NCBI GenBank assembly: GCA_001899005.1
Contig: MKUW01000025.1
Coordinates: forward strand, 1-42,469
Reading direction: 5' to 3'
DNA from: Chloroflexi bacterium 44-23
GTDB lineage: Bacteria; Chloroflexota; Anaerolineae; Anaerolineales; Anaerolineaceae
DNA: 42,469 nt
The notes under the pieces are model-generated. The model saw only the letters and a list, made by a program, of their open reading frames with translations, had not been told where the DNA came from and searched no databases. The stretch's first letter is position 1. Each line of letters starts with the position of its first letter. Of the stretch, positions 32,586 to 41,246 are shown piece after piece. Position numbers and translations under genes: made by a program.

Positions 32586-33971
32586 TTATGTGCTGTAGAT
32601 GTCTGCTCTCGTCATCGGCAAATGAGCTTTACCGTGGTCAAGTTTTGCTAATAAACTTTGATGAATCCCAATGTTTCCAATCTCAAAGGAATGTGCGCTG
32701 ACGGATAAATACAAACGCCAGGTACGATAGACCTCTTCGCCGACCAGCTTAATTAAAGTTGCTTCATTATTGCCAAGGCGACGTACCCACCGGCGTGTCG
32801 TCTTTGCATAGTGTTCGCGCAAATTCTCAACATCGCGCACATCAAACCCTGCGCCTTCCGCAACCAGATTCGCCAAACTGACAGGAACCAGCTCACCATC
32901 TGGAAATATATAGCGCTGGCTAAAGGTTCCCCAGCCAAATATTTTTTCATCCAGGTTTAATAAGCCTTTATGGTCTTCTTTGAATGGCATAGCCCCTTTT
33001 TTCCCTACTAGACTGGCAGGCACATCCTCAGGCGTTGCCTTTCTTGAAATACCATGATTGAGGAACAAACCTCCCGGTACCAGCAATCTGTAAATGGTTG
33101 AGAAGTATTCCGGCAGATTCGGTCGTCCGACGTGCTCAAACATGCCCACGCTGACTGCCTTATCAAAGGGATCTTCATCGAGTTTGCGGTAATCGCTAAA
33201 TTTAATCTTCACTTTGTTCGCCAGACCGGTGTTTTTGACTTTTTCACTGGCATATTTGGCTTGCTGCTCACTTAATGTCACGCCTAACACTTGTACATTG
33301 TAATGCTCGGCCGCATAACGTGCCAATCCACCCCATCCACAACCAACATCCAACAAACGTTCGCCGGGTTGTAAGCGCAACTTGCGACAGATGTGCTCCA
33401 TCTTCTGTAATTGTGCCTGTTCGATTGTCTCATCGCCTTTTATAAAATAAGCACATGAGTATTGCATATAAGGATCCAACCAGTATTCGTAGAAATCATT
33501 ACCAACATCATAATGGTATTTAATCGCTTTTTTATCGCGTTCCAGGGAATGCACCTTGCCGGACAATTCGAGCGGACCACGGGTCATCGCCCTTGATTTT
33601 GTATCTAATGTTGGCAGCGTGGCAATATCTCGCAGTAAGCCCGCCACTTCAAGAGCTGAGAAAGCATTGTTATCTGTTAACTCATCGATTAAAAAAACTG
33701 CCTTTAAGAGGTCGCCTTCTATGTCTAAATCGCCTTGAATATAGGCTTCTCCCAATGAGAGTTCAATTGGTGGTGTAAACATGCGTCGAAGGCTACCGGG
33801 TTCTTTTAGAACCAGGGTAAATGAAGGATTCGACGCACCAGGAAGTTCTCTTCCGTCCCATAGTCGTATACCAAATGATCGTGGTGCAGGGAAAACCCGT
33901 TCCAACACAGAAATCGTTTTATCCTCAAAAGTATGAGTATCATCTATTTGTTTTTGGGAAATACTATTCAT
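32586..33971 (-). CDS. cfa: Cyclopropane-fatty-acyl-phospholipid synthase
   Basis: A 461-residue SAM-dependent enzyme adding a methylene to cis double bonds of membrane lipids. An N-terminal lipid-binding region (about 1-140) contains the EAYIQGDLDIEGDL block. KYHYDVGNDFYEYWLDP (151-167) and YSCAYF are family hallmarks. SAM motif I LLDVGCGWGGLARYA (206-220) follows, then GVTLSEQQAKYA, and VGMFEHVGRPNLPEYF includes the catalytic Glu-His. The frame extends upstream to 34040, but ATG 33971 with AAGGAGGTTCTG is clearly the start. Upstream lie two TTGACA hexamers. Typical Cfa is about 380-430 residues, so this one is slightly long. Confidence 0.93.
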   Translation of the reverse strand: MNSISQKQIDDTHTFEDKTISVLERVFPAPRSFGIRLWDGRELPGASNPSFTLVLKEPGSLRRMFTPPIELSLGEAYIQGDLDIEGDLLKAVFLIDELTDNNAFSALEVAGLLRDIATLPTLDTKSRAMTRGPLELSGKVHSLERDKKAIKYHYDVGNDFYEYWLDPYMQYSCAYFIKGDETIEQAQLQKMEHICRKLRLQPGERLLDVGCGWGGLARYAAEHYNVQVLGVTLSEQQAKYASEKVKNTGLANKVKIKFSDYRKLDEDPFDKAVSVGMFEHVGRPNLPEYFSTIYRLLVPGGLFLNHGISRKATPEDVPASLVGKKGAMPFKEDHKGLLNLDEKIFGWGTFSQRYIFPDGELVPVSLANLVAEGAGFDVRDVENLREHYAKTTRRWVRRLGNNEATLIKLVGEEVYRTWRLYLSVSAHSFEIGNIGIHQSLLAKLDHGKAHLPMTRADIYST

Positions 33972-34011
33972 CAGAACCTCCTTAACTAGAATTTTTTTAA
34001 GATTAATATTT

Positions 34012-34053
34012 ATAATGGAACGCTCAATTTGAATTGTCAAGCGATTGTGTCAA
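34012..34053 (-). promoter_or_regulatory. Promoter region of the cfa gene
   Basis: On the minus strand two TTGACA hexamers (34053-34048 and 34040-34035) lie 13 nt apart. The inner one has CATTAT (34017-34012) at 17 bp, followed by AT-rich DNA. The -10 match is modest. In the rest of 34054-34342 no gene is supported. Confidence 0.45.
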
Positions 34054-34342
34054 GGATTGGCATACTAAAATGAATTTACAGCCTGTTTTTGCTCATGTAA
34101 GACACACAGTATGTCTTGCTTATTCCGCAGGGGTGCTAGGCCGACATCAAAAGCCATCTAAAATTCTCCAGCCGCAGCAAGATCAGGTCAAATCCTGGTT
34201 CTACAAACGGGCCGACATCGTTAACGATTCCACTCCAATTCAGGCTTTCCAAACGTTTCCAGAGAATTCTTTTCCAGTTCTCTCTTTCAGCTCTTTTCCT
34301 TGCCAGTTACCTTGCTCAAGAGCGTTATTGAGCAACACAAAA

Positions 34343-34954
34343 TTAGGAGTCGGCGCTAGCGAGATAATCTTTCATAAATCCTGATAGGCTTGGTCTTCTT
34401 TTTGGAGTAATTGAGCAAAAAACTTCTACTGCCCAAAACATTTTGGGTGAAGCAAATCTTTCTGCTTGTTTCTTAAGAAGAATTGGTGCAAAACGGTTCA
34501 GGTTCTGTAAACGCAACGACTGTAAGAACAGGGTTGAAGCAGAGTCGGGTTGAAAATAGATCAAATCCAGCAGTGCCTTTTCAGGTGTAGCTATCAGGGC
34601 AGACTGGCCACCCAATGAGATCATTTTGTAGCCGAAGAGCAGGGCTGTTTTGACATGCCAAAGTTCGTAGATCCCCAAAGGTGTCGTTAGCCTTTCTGGC
34701 CTGCCGGTGGTGATACTCACGGTTATATTGACGATTTCAGGGATCATGCCATAGAAAGCTAAAGCGGGTTGCAGGCTGACATAAGGGCAGCGCTGCAGAC
34801 GATTAGCTACCAGGAATGGGTGAGGTTGTTTTTTTTTGTAGGGTGGAGCCAGTGCATATAGTCCGCGTCGTAGCTGATAAATACGACCGCTTTTTACCCA
34901 TCGGCCTAACTGCAATCGCGCAATCCCAGGGTTGATGTCTCCGGCTAAAAGCAA
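34343..34954 (-). CDS. AbiEi-like antitoxin-domain protein, start region damaged
   Basis: A 203-residue frame from TTG 34954. QLGRWVKSGRIYQLRRGLYALAPPYKK is the winged-helix signature of AbiEi-type antitoxins/regulators, followed by HPFLVANRLQRCPYVSLQPALAFYGMIPE and PEKALLDLIYF, the usual core. Family members normally begin about 20 residues earlier. The frame does continue upstream (GDEPLFESSLLLAG) to an ATG at 35011, but a TAA at 35000-35002 stops it at codon 4. So either a poor alternative start (TTG) is used or the gene is inactivated. No AbiEii-type nucleotidyltransferase toxin lies beside it, making it an orphan. Confidence 0.7.
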   Translation of the reverse strand: MLLAGDINPGIARLQLGRWVKSGRIYQLRRGLYALAPPYKKKQPHPFLVANRLQRCPYVSLQPALAFYGMIPEIVNITVSITTGRPERLTTPLGIYELWHVKTALLFGYKMISLGGQSALIATPEKALLDLIYFQPDSASTLFLQSLRLQNLNRFAPILLKKQAERFASPKMFWAVEVFCSITPKRRPSLSGFMKDYLASADS

Positions 34955-35170
34955 TGAAGATTCAAACAGTGGCTCATCCCCAACAAGTATTAATAATTCT
35001 TAAAATTTCATTGCAATACGTTAGCATTAATGATCATTTGTTTCAGTAGGATAAAGTTGTCACATCTGACCAAAAAAGATAGTATGAGATAACTCACCGC
35101 TTTTAGAAAGAAAGGGGTTCACTTCGCAACGCTATTTCCTTCATTACTGCGAACTGGGACCTCGTTACCG

Positions 35171-35196
35171 GGCTGCTCCGTCGCCAAGGAGCAGCC
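35171..35196. other. Hairpin upstream of the beta-propeller gene
   Basis: GGCTGCTCC (35171-35179) and GGAGCAGCC (35188-35196) form a perfect 9-bp stem with an 8-nt loop, 70 bp before the ATG at 35268. It has no T-run, so it is more likely a leader hairpin or repeat than a terminator. The remainder of 35012-35267 shows nothing else. Confidence 0.5.
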
Positions 35197-35267
35197 TATC
35201 AATCCTTCAACAATAAATTGACTCTACGCATTACATTCTCTACTATAAACGAAAAAAGGAGCGACTT

Positions 35268-36383
35268 ATGAGTTCGGTACGCATATTTGTTGGTACTCGC
35301 AAGGGGGCTTTCATTCTTTCCTCGAACGCTGATCGAAAAAACTGGCATGTGGAAGGACCGCTGTTCCCAGGATTGGAGATCTATCACATGCAAGCTTCAC
35401 CGCTTAATCCGGATCGGATTTATGCCTCACAAGCCAGTGATTGGTTTGGGCAGGTGATCCAGCGCTCAGATGATGGCGGTAAGACCTGGAAAGCTGTCGG
35501 CAATAAATTCTTGTATGAAGGAGATCCTGGCACCCACCAGTTTTATGATGGCACTCCGGTATCCTGGAAATTTAAGAAGGTCTGGCAGCTGCAGCCTTCC
35601 CTGTTTGAACCTGATACAGTCTATGCCGGTGTGGAAGATGCCGCTCTATTCGTCAGTAAGGATGGCGCTGAAACATGGCAGGAACTGGCCGGCCTGCGCG
35701 ATGTACGCGGCCATGAGTGGATGCCTGGTGCTGGTGGGCTATGTCTGCACTCCATCCTGCAAAATCCGGCCAACCCCAACCAGCTTTTTGCGGCTATCTC
35801 TGCTGCCGGAGTCTTTCGTTCGGATGATGCCGGCCAAAGATGGCGGGCAGTCAATAAAGGCTTACGTTCCTTCGAAGAATTACCTGAAGCAGATGCCGAG
35901 GTAGGCCATTGTGTGCATCGGATTGCCATGCATCCCGATCATCCAGAGGTGCTTTATATGCAAAAACATTGGGATGTAATGCGCAGCGATAATTCAGGTG
36001 ATTCCTGGCACGAGGTCAGCGGTAATCTGCCCAGCGATTTTGGATATCCCATAGTTGTTCATCCGCATGAGCCTGAGACAATCTATGTTATTCCAATTAA
36101 GAGCGACTCCGAACATTTTCCGCCCGAAGGGAAATTGCGGGTTTATCGCAGCAGGACGGGCGGGAACGAGTGGGAAGCACTCACTGATGGGCTGCCGCAA
36201 GAAAATTGTTTTGTCAATGTGTTGCGCACTGCCATGGCTACTGATCAGCTTGACCCCGCTGGAATTTTTTTCGGAACTTCTGGTGGCCAGGTGTATGCTT
36301 CAGCCGATGCTGGTAATCATTGGACGGCTATTGTACGTGATCTGCCACAAGTTCTCTCTGTTGAGGTTCAGACCAAATCATGA
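35268..36383 (+). CDS. Asp-box (BNR/sialidase-like) beta-propeller protein
   Basis: A 371-residue protein without signal peptide. Five Asp-box-like motifs occur at intervals: [32 protein letters not shown] and SADAGNHW, the S-x-D-x-G-x-x-W turn typical of sialidase/BNR and sortilin-like propellers. Other blocks are [15 protein letters not shown] at the N terminus, [15 protein letters not shown], and GVFRSDDAG. Sialidase catalytic residues are not evident, so it is probably not a glycosidase. AAAGGAG precedes the ATG. Its stop overlaps the start of the MoaD-like gene by 4 bases, which argues that the two products act together, perhaps in modification or carrier chemistry. Confidence 0.82.
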   Translation: MSSVRIFVGTRKGAFILSSNADRKNWHVEGPLFPGLEIYHMQASPLNPDRIYASQASDWFGQVIQRSDDGGKTWKAVGNKFLYEGDPGTHQFYDGTPVSWKFKKVWQLQPSLFEPDTVYAGVEDAALFVSKDGAETWQELAGLRDVRGHEWMPGAGGLCLHSILQNPANPNQLFAAISAAGVFRSDDAGQRWRAVNKGLRSFEELPEADAEVGHCVHRIAMHPDHPEVLYMQKHWDVMRSDNSGDSWHEVSGNLPSDFGYPIVVHPHEPETIYVIPIKSDSEHFPPEGKLRVYRSRTGGNEWEALTDGLPQENCFVNVLRTAMATDQLDPAGIFFGTSGGQVYASADAGNHWTAIVRDLPQVLSVEVQTKS

Positions 36384-36676
36384 TTCGGGTCAGTCTGCCG
36401 TTTCATTTGCGCAGTCTTGCCAATGTGGAACGCGAAGTGAAACTCGAGGTGGCGGGAGAGCCTACCTTTGCCGCGGTTCTGGAAGAACTCGAGTCGCAAT
36501 ATCCGATGCTACAGGGCACTATTCGTGATCATGTTTCCAAAGAACGGCGTCCTTTTATCCGTTTTTTTGCTTGCGGGCAGGATTTCTCGCATCAACCCAC
36601 TGACACTCCTTTACCGGATTGCGTTCGCGATGGCCGAGAACCTTTGCGGATTGTCGGTGCTATGTCGGGGGGATAA
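36380..36676 (+). CDS. MoaD/ThiS-family ubiquitin-like protein
   Basis: A 98-residue beta-grasp protein ending in Gly-Gly (IVGAMSGG), the C terminus that E1-like enzymes adenylate in sulfur carriers and ubiquitin-like modifiers. It starts [23 protein letters not shown] and includes [18 protein letters not shown] and [12 protein letters not shown], the MoaD pattern; it is somewhat longer than classical MoaD (about 81). There is no MoaE, ThiF/MoeB or ThiG in the window, so its partner is the upstream beta-propeller protein only. A molybdopterin or thiamin role is not supported by context. Confidence 0.85.
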   Translation: MIRVSLPFHLRSLANVEREVKLEVAGEPTFAAVLEELESQYPMLQGTIRDHVSKERRPFIRFFACGQDFSHQPTDTPLPDCVRDGREPLRIVGAMSGG

Positions 36677-36780
36677 TGAGCGGGAAATGTGTAATGGGTA
36701 GTGTGTTAATTGTAAATACGCTGAGTAGCTGCTTCTCGAGAGATTGATTAAAATATGCGAATCTACATTTCATGAACATC

Positions 36781-36812
36781 AATTGCCTGGAAACCAGGTT
36801 TCTGGTTGAATT
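36781..36812. terminator. Hairpin between convergent MoaD-like and Mrp genes
   Basis: CCTGGAAACC-A-GGTTTCTGG forms a near-perfect stem with GAAACC/GGTTTC as core, flanked by AATT on both sides. It is placed between convergent genes and is a probable transcription terminator, though the T-run is short. Confidence 0.5.
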
Positions 36813-36892
36813 AAGGCAAGGCCGCTTTCGTGTTCAATCTTCCATCCCGACCGAAGCCTGGTTTTTAGAAGCTACTCACTACTCACTTTAAA

Positions 36893-37930
36893 TCAAACCT
36901 TACTCATATCGACCACCGCTGCCAATTCCGGCAGGTGAGTTTCCTCCACGCGGCCGGCGTCACACAACTGGGTGATCTGCGGATCAACCGGCAAACGTGC
37001 GACGATTTCGGTCTGGCAATGCTCTGCGATCTCACTCGCATGGCTGGGGCCAAAAATTTCAAATTTTTCACCGCTTTGAGGATGGCGAAAAAAGCTCATA
37101 TTCTCAACAATCCCCAACACCGGAATATCAAGACGTTGCATCATATTGGCGGCCTTACGCACCACCAGAGACGAGAGCTGCTGGGGGGTGGTCACCAGAA
37201 AAACACCTTGAACAGGTAGGTTTTGCATAACCGTAATGGTTGCATCCGAGGTACCGGGGGGTAAATCTACCAGCAAAATATCTAATTTTCCCCACAATAC
37301 CTCATTCCAAAAACGCTCAATCATCCCGGCGATCAGCGGTCCACGCCAGGCGACAGCAGCATCATCTTCTTTAAGCATCAGGTTACTGGACACTACCCGG
37401 ATACCGAGCGGTGTGACCGTCGGCAGAATTCCTTGAGATCCGCCCCGCAGACCGCCTGACGGCAACCCAAATAACTTGGGGATACTGGCTCCGGTGATAT
37501 CGGCATCAAGAATTCCTACTTTTTGGCCCTGGCGGGCTAATTCAACCGCCAGCATGGCTGTCACCGAAGATTTCCCCACCCCGCCCTTACCGCTCATGAC
37601 AGAAAGAACCCGGCCAATACGATTCATCGCATTTAATTTCGGCAGGCTTCTTTTAACACTGCCCAGTGTAGCTTTGCGTTCTTCAGGGCTCATGCTAGCG
37701 AAAGCAATCTCTACTTGTTTGACACCTGGAAGCTCAGTCAGTCGTTTGCGGGCGTCCTCTGCCATATGGAAACGCATCGGGCAGTTGGCGATCGTCAGTA
37801 CCAGGGTAAATTTGATCAGGCCTTCATGGATTTCGATCTCGCGAATCATCTTCAAACTAACCAGATCACGGCCCAGCTCCGGATCCTGTACGTTCGAAAG
37901 CGTATTGAGCACATCTTGTTCTGTAACCAT
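36893..37930 (-). CDS. mrp: Mrp/NBP35-family Fe-S cluster carrier ATPase
   Basis: A 345-residue protein. An N-terminal MIP18/DUF59 domain (1-80: VLNTLSNVQDPELGRDLVSL) is joined to a P-loop domain with SGKGGVGKSS (113-122), DADITGASIPKLFG, DLPPGTSDATITVMQ and a LGIVENMSFF block. Members load or carry [4Fe-4S] clusters to target proteins. The usual CxxC in the region after VENMS is missing here (MSFFRHPQSGEKFEIFG), so cluster binding at that site is doubtful. ATG 37930 with AAGGA is preferred over the upstream in-frame ATG. It may be in one unit with the GNAT-like gene upstream (35 bp). Confidence 0.92.
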   Translation of the reverse strand: MVTEQDVLNTLSNVQDPELGRDLVSLKMIREIEIHEGLIKFTLVLTIANCPMRFHMAEDARKRLTELPGVKQVEIAFASMSPEERKATLGSVKRSLPKLNAMNRIGRVLSVMSGKGGVGKSSVTAMLAVELARQGQKVGILDADITGASIPKLFGLPSGGLRGGSQGILPTVTPLGIRVVSSNLMLKEDDAAVAWRGPLIAGMIERFWNEVLWGKLDILLVDLPPGTSDATITVMQNLPVQGVFLVTTPQQLSSLVVRKAANMMQRLDIPVLGIVENMSFFRHPQSGEKFEIFGPSHASEIAEHCQTEIVARLPVDPQITQLCDAGRVEETHLPELAAVVDMSKV

Positions 37931-37965
37931 GATTATTCCTTGCGGAGCGCACATTTTCGCCAGAT

Positions 37966-38985
37966 TTATGGGCGTGTCAAGCGAATGCGGTAGACAAAGC
38001 GATCGGTGGCACCAAAGCGATATTTGTAATCCTCGTTACCGCGTAAAAAATCAAAAGCGGTGCGTTTGTTTTCAATTGACCACTGCAGAAGATACGCCAG
38101 TAAAACCCAACCGGCCGAGTATGGATAAAACTCGGGATCAATCCCAGAATTGTAAACCCACAGGCGGTCATCAAAATCGAAATTGAGATAAGCAGCGGCT
38201 TTCTTTCCATTAATTTCTAGGAAAGCAAGTTGCAAATAACCGGCGTCAAAGGCAGATTGTATGGTCTCCAGCATCGTTTGATGCATTGACCCGCTCAGAA
38301 AAACCTCTTTTTGCGGATCATGAGCCATTAATTGCAAGAAAGCCTGGCTCTCTTCTGCCAGCGTGGTGCCTTCACTGACAATATACCAGCGCGTTGATGG
38401 ATCCGCCTCTTCCAGACGGCGAATCTTGCGACGGATTTCGTGGCGTTGTTTCTTATCGAGACCGGCAAGGTAGCCGTCCCAATCATCCGGCAGGCAGATG
38501 ACGGGTGCATGGTAACTTTGCTCACAGCGATATTGCCAGCTGCGGCGGATAGCTTCCGCTTCCAGAGCATCAGGGAGACCAGCGATAGAGAGGTTGTTGT
38601 GCAAATCGAGCACCTGCCAGGCAGGAACTTGATCAAAATTACAGAGAAAATCAAGCAGACCGCTTAAGAATGATTGCAAGTCCTGTGGACGCACAATAAA
38701 TGATAGAAAATCCGAAATTTCAATTGATCCAAGAAAAAGAAGGCTTGGTTGGCCTTCGTATTGGGCCGAAAAAAGCGGTGCCACCCCCACCAGAGCGTCA
38801 TTTTGATGGGCTGTTACCAGTACAAGTTGAGAATCTTGCGGCCATTCACCGCCTCCACGAGTCTGCCACCAGCCTTTGAGATATTCAAAGCGCAAGAAAG
38901 GGACGTTGAGAATCGATTCAGTTAAAAGTTCATTCCAATCCGATTTGAGATCTTCTGGAAAGGTCTGGTGCAAAGTAAAGTCCAT
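37966..38985 (-). CDS. GNAT-fold acetyltransferase of the BioF2-like family
   Basis: A 339-residue protein with two linked GNAT folds as in BioF2-like/FemAB-related acyltransferases (PF13480). WNELLTESILNVPFLRFEYLKGWW opens the first, ALVGVAPLFSA follows, then YLAGLDKKQRHEIRRKIRRLE, and INGKKAAAYLNFDFDDRLWVYNSGIDPEFYPYSAGWVLLAYLLQW with DFLRGNEDYKYRFG complete the second. The substrate is unknown; relatives act in polysaccharide or cell-wall modification. ATG 38985 is chosen because a TATAAT (38998-38993) ends 7 bp upstream of it, implying leaderless mRNA. ATGs further upstream would precede that promoter. Confidence 0.85.
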   Translation of the reverse strand: MDFTLHQTFPEDLKSDWNELLTESILNVPFLRFEYLKGWWQTRGGGEWPQDSQLVLVTAHQNDALVGVAPLFSAQYEGQPSLLFLGSIEISDFLSFIVRPQDLQSFLSGLLDFLCNFDQVPAWQVLDLHNNLSIAGLPDALEAEAIRRSWQYRCEQSYHAPVICLPDDWDGYLAGLDKKQRHEIRRKIRRLEEADPSTRWYIVSEGTTLAEESQAFLQLMAHDPQKEVFLSGSMHQTMLETIQSAFDAGYLQLAFLEINGKKAAAYLNFDFDDRLWVYNSGIDPEFYPYSAGWVLLAYLLQWSIENKRTAFDFLRGNEDYKYRFGATDRFVYRIRLTRP

Positions 38986-38992
38986 AGTCTGG

Positions 38993-38998
38993 ATTATA
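38993..38998 (-). promoter_or_regulatory. -10 element of a probable leaderless mRNA
   Basis: TATAAT on the minus strand, 7 nt before the ATG at 38985. Transcription would start at or next to the A of the ATG. No good -35 is visible. Confidence 0.4.
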
Positions 38999-39148
38999 CC
39001 AAGAAGACTGGCAGCCATACTGAGATGTAGACACATTGCTGCACTTTGAATAGAATTTTTGCAAGCTTAAAACAAGATACCAGGAACCTGTTCTTGATAA
39101 CAAAGCAACCTGGCGCGTAGTGCGTCAATTTAATTCAGTTTGAAAAGC

Positions 39149-39195
39149 GAGATTGAAGCGATCAGGTTGTTTGCACGTGTGATCGCTTCAAACTC
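39149..39195 (-). terminator. Terminator of the META lipoprotein gene
   Basis: TTGAAGCGATCA (39153-39164) and TGATCGCTTCAA (39180-39191) form a perfect 12-bp stem, with GAG/CTC pairs outside. On the minus strand it is followed by GCTTTTC. It lies 14 bp after the stop codon of the lipoprotein gene. Confidence 0.75.
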
Positions 39196-39208
39196 TTTGG
39201 TTTTACTT

Positions 39209-40711
39209 TTATGGGTTACAGGTTTGTGGCATGATCAAGCTGGTATCCGTTGTATTCGGCACCTGTGAAATATTGGCCGAGCGGATTGCCAACGGGCGAA
39301 AAGGCGGTGTAGCCTGAATAGAAGGGACACTCAGGTGTAAGACATAGCAACCAGTAAATGTCTGTTGGGTGCCATTATTGAGCTGAGCAGTGATCACAAC
39401 CGGCACACTGTAGTAACGCTGCCCGGCACCGGCATCTGCAAACACCTCGCCTGCCACAAACGCCACCGTCTTGGTGTTGGCATATCCATTCTTGAAGTCC
39501 GTGTAAGAAGGCAGATCAGAAGCACCTGTCGCTTGATCCCAATAGCCATACGCCCGCGCATATTCCTGGCGATTAATGGCATTAAAAAGGGAGGAGAGCA
39601 CTAAAATCGGATCACTGCGGTCATCCAGATAATTAGTTTTGCTGATATCACTGGTGTTGGTAATGGGAGCCGGGGTAATCGGATTGCCGCTGGGATAATC
39701 GGGACCTGAACAGGCAGTCGTTAACGCAGAGTTGCTATCGGCACCAATTGCCAGAGTAGTGGCTTTGCCTCTTTCAATCGATAACCCCGTGAAAGGAGGT
39801 TCCTGAAACCCCGGTTGGCTGAGATGAAGAATGTAGCAGGCTGCATATGACTGTGTTTGTCCATCACTGGTCTGGGCTGTCAGAATAGCCGGCACAGAAT
39901 AATACATCTGCCCGGCACCGGCATCTCCACCGATCTGACCAAAAGTAACGTCCACGTGTGTGGTCGTTTCGTAACCAGCCTGAAAATTATCAAAAGAACC
40001 ATTACTGCCCGCCGGATCACGCCAGTAAGAATAAGCACGCAGATACTCATGTCGATTGATGGCGTTGAAGTATGAGTTGATCAAGCCGGTTGCGGTGGAG
40101 CGGTCATCCAGATAATCCGGTTGAGTGCTTCCGGTACTGGCTGAGGTGGCACTTGGCGTAAGTGTCGCTGTAGCAGAAGGAGTCAGTGTAGCAGTTGCAG
40201 TCACTGCTGCAGATGGAGTCATTGCTTCGGCATTATAGGGCACAAAATTTAGGACGTATTGATTAGCTGCGTCTCTAATTTGCAAATTGCCATTACTAAT
40301 CTCAAATGATGCTGCCTGATTCAAAGCTCCCAAAAAGTCATGTTCCTGTTGCATCACCTCTTCCGGCAGGCATGCCATCAAAGTGGTTATCACTTGAGAA
40401 AACTGGATGGTGCCGTTGCTTTCCTGATAGTTGCCTCCAAATGAATTACAGCCGGCATTGCCGGAGACGCCGCCTTGCTGCCCAAACCGCAAAATTATGT
40501 GCGAATTTGGAACCAGCGTGGTTTCGGAACCGATATTTCCGTAAGAAACCAGCGACCAATCAGTTCCGGCTAATTGGCCGACTGCTGCGGTGGCCGTTGG
40601 CAATTGCACGGTTGCTATTTCGGTAGGTACTGGCGGAGTTGGTAAAGTGCAAGCGGTCAGTACAAAGATATATATCAAACTTATTCGTTTGATCAAATTA
40701 GAAAATTTCAT
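39209..40711 (-). CDS. Lipoprotein with META domain and two tandem repeat domains
   Basis: A 500-residue surface lipoprotein. Lipobox LTAC (Cys21) is followed by a Pro/Thr linker, a META/HslJ-like domain (about 45-155: GTDWSLVSY, NAGCNSFGGNYQ, TLMACLPEEVMQQEHDFLGAL), and a TATATLTPSATATLTPS linker. Two copies of an uncharacterised domain of about 130-140 residues follow, each starting YLDDRS, with FNAINRxEYxRAYxYW, an ADAGAGQxYYSVP or GDAGAGQMYYSVP block and a CYxLHLS strand. AAGGAGG is best spaced for ATG 40711 rather than the ATG two codons upstream. The function is unknown. The linker style is common in Chloroflexota. Confidence 0.85.
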   Translation of the reverse strand: MKFSNLIKRISLIYIFVLTACTLPTPPVPTEIATVQLPTATAAVGQLAGTDWSLVSYGNIGSETTLVPNSHIILRFGQQGGVSGNAGCNSFGGNYQESNGTIQFSQVITTLMACLPEEVMQQEHDFLGALNQAASFEISNGNLQIRDAANQYVLNFVPYNAEAMTPSAAVTATATLTPSATATLTPSATSASTGSTQPDYLDDRSTATGLINSYFNAINRHEYLRAYSYWRDPAGSNGSFDNFQAGYETTTHVDVTFGQIGGDAGAGQMYYSVPAILTAQTSDGQTQSYAACYILHLSQPGFQEPPFTGLSIERGKATTLAIGADSNSALTTACSGPDYPSGNPITPAPITNTSDISKTNYLDDRSDPILVLSSLFNAINRQEYARAYGYWDQATGASDLPSYTDFKNGYANTKTVAFVAGEVFADAGAGQRYYSVPVVITAQLNNGTQQTFTGCYVLHLSVPSIQATPPFRPLAIRSANISQVPNTTDTSLIMPQTCNP

Positions 40712-40883
40712 TTTCATCCTCCTTCAAGTTATCGATGCTATAAAATCATCTTAGCCCGTTTTTATGAAGGGAGCAATCGATGTTAAAGAGTTTGTAAGCT
40801 CCATCAATTTCGCAAGAAGGGTAGGAGTAACAATAGAAAATTAATTAATAAAACCCTTAATCGCGATCGTCCGGTTTTAAATA

Positions 40884-40923
40884 AAATCTGCACCGGTCTT
40901 TCAGCCTTGACCAGCGCAGATTT
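40884..40923. other. Hairpin in the spacer upstream of adenosine deaminase
   Basis: AAATCTGC (40884-40891) and GCAGATTT (40916-40923) form an 8-bp stem, partly extended inward by GGTC/GACC. It lies between divergent genes, so it is probably a leader or repeat element. The remaining part of 40712-41246 shows no gene; a 57-codon upstream extension of the deaminase frame is not supported. Confidence 0.45.
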
Positions 40924-41246
40924 AAGAGAGAGAGGAGAGTTGTATTATTTTGTTTTTTTGATTTGGTCCACCCATGGTTCAAATCATACTATCTATATAT
41001 TAAGAGGTTAGGATTAAATAAATATGAGAAAAAAGGTCGGGTTCGTTAAAAGGAGATTAGAGAAAGGGTAAATTTATGTTCTGGTTTTTTGACGAGTTGT
41101 CTTGTTGGCCGATTGGTTTGTTGATGACTGGATTTACACGCACCCGGAAAGGGCTAGTGCCGGATCAGAAAAAAAGGTTCGACTTGAATCGATCAAACCT
41201 TATTGCGGCAGACTATAATAAAGCCAACGATAAAAAAGGACTTACT

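Noticed and set aside
41076..41246. 57-residue N-terminal extension of adenosine deaminase
   Set aside because: The sequence is unlike the family and derives from a low-complexity spacer; ATG 41247 fits the conserved N terminus.
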